Positions 63,049 to 64,000 of a stretch of 64,000 bases of DNA are shown here, piece by piece; position 1 is the first letter of the stretch; the number at the start of each line of letters is the position of its first letter. The stretch comes from Actinospineispora acaciae DSM 45401. GTDB lineage: Bacteria; Actinomycetota; Actinomycetes; Mycobacteriales; Pseudonocardiaceae. Made by a program: the position numbers and the translations under genes. The notes under the pieces were generated by a model. It did not search any database, was not told the origin of the DNA, and saw only the letters and a program-made list of their open reading frames with translations. The DNA lies in NCBI RefSeq assembly GCF_000620785.1, contig NZ_JIAI01000002.1, positions 874,177-938,176 of the forward strand, given 5' to 3'.

Positions 63049-63801
63049 ATGCCTGACACAGCTCCGTTGAGGGTCCAACTGGTCGCCAAGACCGAGTTCA
63101 TGCCGCCGGCCGACGTGCCGTGGGAGACCGATGCGGATGGTGGCCAGGCGCTGTGTGAGTTTGCCGGGCGGGCCTGTTACCAGTCATGGAAAAAACCCAA
63201 CCCGGCCACCGCCACGAACGCCGGGTACCTGCGGCACATCCTGGAGGTCGGGCACCTGAGCGTGCTCGAACACGGGACCGTCACGTTCTACCTGACCGGA
63301 GTGTCCCGCTCGCTGACCCACGAGCTGATCCGGCACCGGCACTTCTCGTACTCCCAGCTGTCCCAGCGGTACGTGCCAGGGCGCGGCGCCGCCGTGGTCG
63401 AGCCCGAGGTGATTGCCTCCGACCCGGAGCTGCACGCCGCGTTCGTCGAGGCCGCCGAGGCCGCCGAGAAGGCGTACGACCAGCTGCTCACAGGGCTGAA
63501 CCAGCGGTTCGCCGACGTGCCGAACGCGACGCTGCGTCGCAAGCAGGCTCGCCAGGCCGCCCGGTCCGTGCTGCCGAACGCCACCGAGACCAAGATCGTG
63601 GTGACCGGCAACTACCGCGCCTGGCGGCACTTCATCGCGATGCGCGCGACCGAGCACGCCGACGTGGAGATCCGCGAGCTGGCCATCGAGTGCCTGCGCC
63701 AGCTCCAGCACGCGGTGCCCAACGTGTTCGCCGACTTCGAGATCGGCACCCTGGAGGACGGCAGCGAGATCGCCTCTAGCCCGCTCGTCACCGAAGGCTA
63801 A
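63049..63801 (+). CDS. thyX: Flavin-dependent thymidylate synthase
   Basis: This 250-residue enzyme has the ThyX signature [15 protein letters not shown] (Arg95, His96, Arg97, Ser100, Ser105, Arg107) and [20 protein letters not shown]. It makes dTMP from dUMP with FADH2 and methylene-tetrahydrofolate. Start ATG 63049, divergent from the RHH pair. dapB and thyX lie close together here as in mycobacteria. Confidence 0.97.
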   Translation: MPDTAPLRVQLVAKTEFMPPADVPWETDADGGQALCEFAGRACYQSWKKPNPATATNAGYLRHILEVGHLSVLEHGTVTFYLTGVSRSLTHELIRHRHFSYSQLSQRYVPGRGAAVVEPEVIASDPELHAAFVEAAEAAEKAYDQLLTGLNQRFADVPNATLRRKQARQAARSVLPNATETKIVVTGNYRAWRHFIAMRATEHADVEIRELAIECLRQLQHAVPNVFADFEIGTLEDGSEIASSPLVTEG

Positions 63802-63826
63802 GGGCGTGTCACCGAGACCGGGCGTA

Positions 63827-64000
63827 GTGACCGAGGAGAGCCGCGAGCGGGCCGCGCTGTGCGTGACGTTCGAGCGGGTCGGGCCGGGGGCGCCCACGCT
63901 GTGCTCCGGCCGTAGCACCGGCGAGCTGCTGGCGTACCTGCTGGTCGGGGAGCGGCGGTTCGTGACCAGCCTGCTCGGCCTGGTGATCCCGCCGCTGGCC
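63827..64000 (+). CDS. TIGR03085-like maleylpyruvate isomerase-fold protein (3' end outside window)
   Basis: The frame from GTG 63827 (GTG 63806 also in frame) reads MTEESRERAALCVTFERVGP, then GAPTLCSGRSTGELLAYLLV-GERR and runs off the edge after 58 codons. It matches the N-terminus of the TIGR03085 mycothiol-dependent DinB-like family. The usual W-T-x-x-D-L-A-A-H segment reads RSTGELLAYL, so the metal-binding histidine appears replaced by tyrosine. Follows thyX on the same strand. Confidence 0.6.
   Translation, partial: MTEESRERAALCVTFERVGPGAPTLCSGRSTGELLAYLLVGERRFVTSLLGLVIPPLA

Overview
The window is a high-GC (about 70-75% by eye) stretch of an actinobacterial chromosome. GTG and TTG starts, ATGA/GTGA stop-start overlaps, a fused 10-methyl fatty acid gene pair, F420-type PPOX proteins and the gene order proS-(lipoprotein/DUF4439)-rimP-nusA-ylxR-infB-ylxP-rbfA-dinF-truB-ribF-rpsO-pnp-M16 peptidase-dapB-thyX match the conserved mycobacterial/Pseudonocardiales backbone. 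I infer a filamentous Pseudonocardiales-type organism; the genus cannot be fixed from this sequence alone.

Region 1 (1-25 kb) is accessory and metabolic. It opens with a truncated XRE-type regulator divergent from a small unknown gene across tandem 17-bp repeats. A MmyB-like regulator faces a SnoaL/NmrA pair. Next come a small secreted protein, a large lipoprotein that looks like a dead TAP-family hydrolase, a RibD-C reductase with an acyl-CoA dehydrogenase, a PhaC-like hydrolase with a TetR regulator, and the tmsA-tmsB pair for methyl-branched (tuberculostearic-type) fatty acids. After that are an odd cysteine-repeat protein beside alkB, LysE, DJ-1, LysR, a small gene under a consensus LexA box, fprA, a RIO-type kinase with a possible structured leader, a PIG-L deacetylase, yaaA, a 245-bp MITE-like element, a PPOX protein, and a MerR regulator facing a decayed gene.

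Region 2 (25-37 kb) is core translation and transcription: proS, two envelope genes, a YjbQ protein, a PLP enzyme, then the rimP-nusA-ylxR-infB-ylxP-rbfA operon. Region 3 (37-49.4 kb) interrupts the core order. Where relatives carry nrnA there are a SDR/TetR pair with a perfect operator and a PucR regulator facing an MFS transporter and an amidohydrolase. DinF, a polytopic membrane protein, a MarR/MFS drug-efflux pair and a DctA-type symporter follow. Region 4 (49.4-64 kb) resumes the core: truB, ribF, an XRE protein, a 2'-5' RNA ligase homologue, rpsO, pnp, an M16 peptidase, a styrene-monooxygenase-like flavoprotein, a DUF456 protein, dapB, a GNAT enzyme, an AlkZ-type glycosylase, a DUF4097/RHH pair and thyX.

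The most unusual features are: a dispersed tandem 22-bp repeat found three times, inside which four different genes end on both strands; the cysteine-repeat beta-solenoid-like protein; a hydrolase in which all three catalytic positions are substituted; an SOS box lying on the start codon of an uncharacterised gene; and the MITE-like element.
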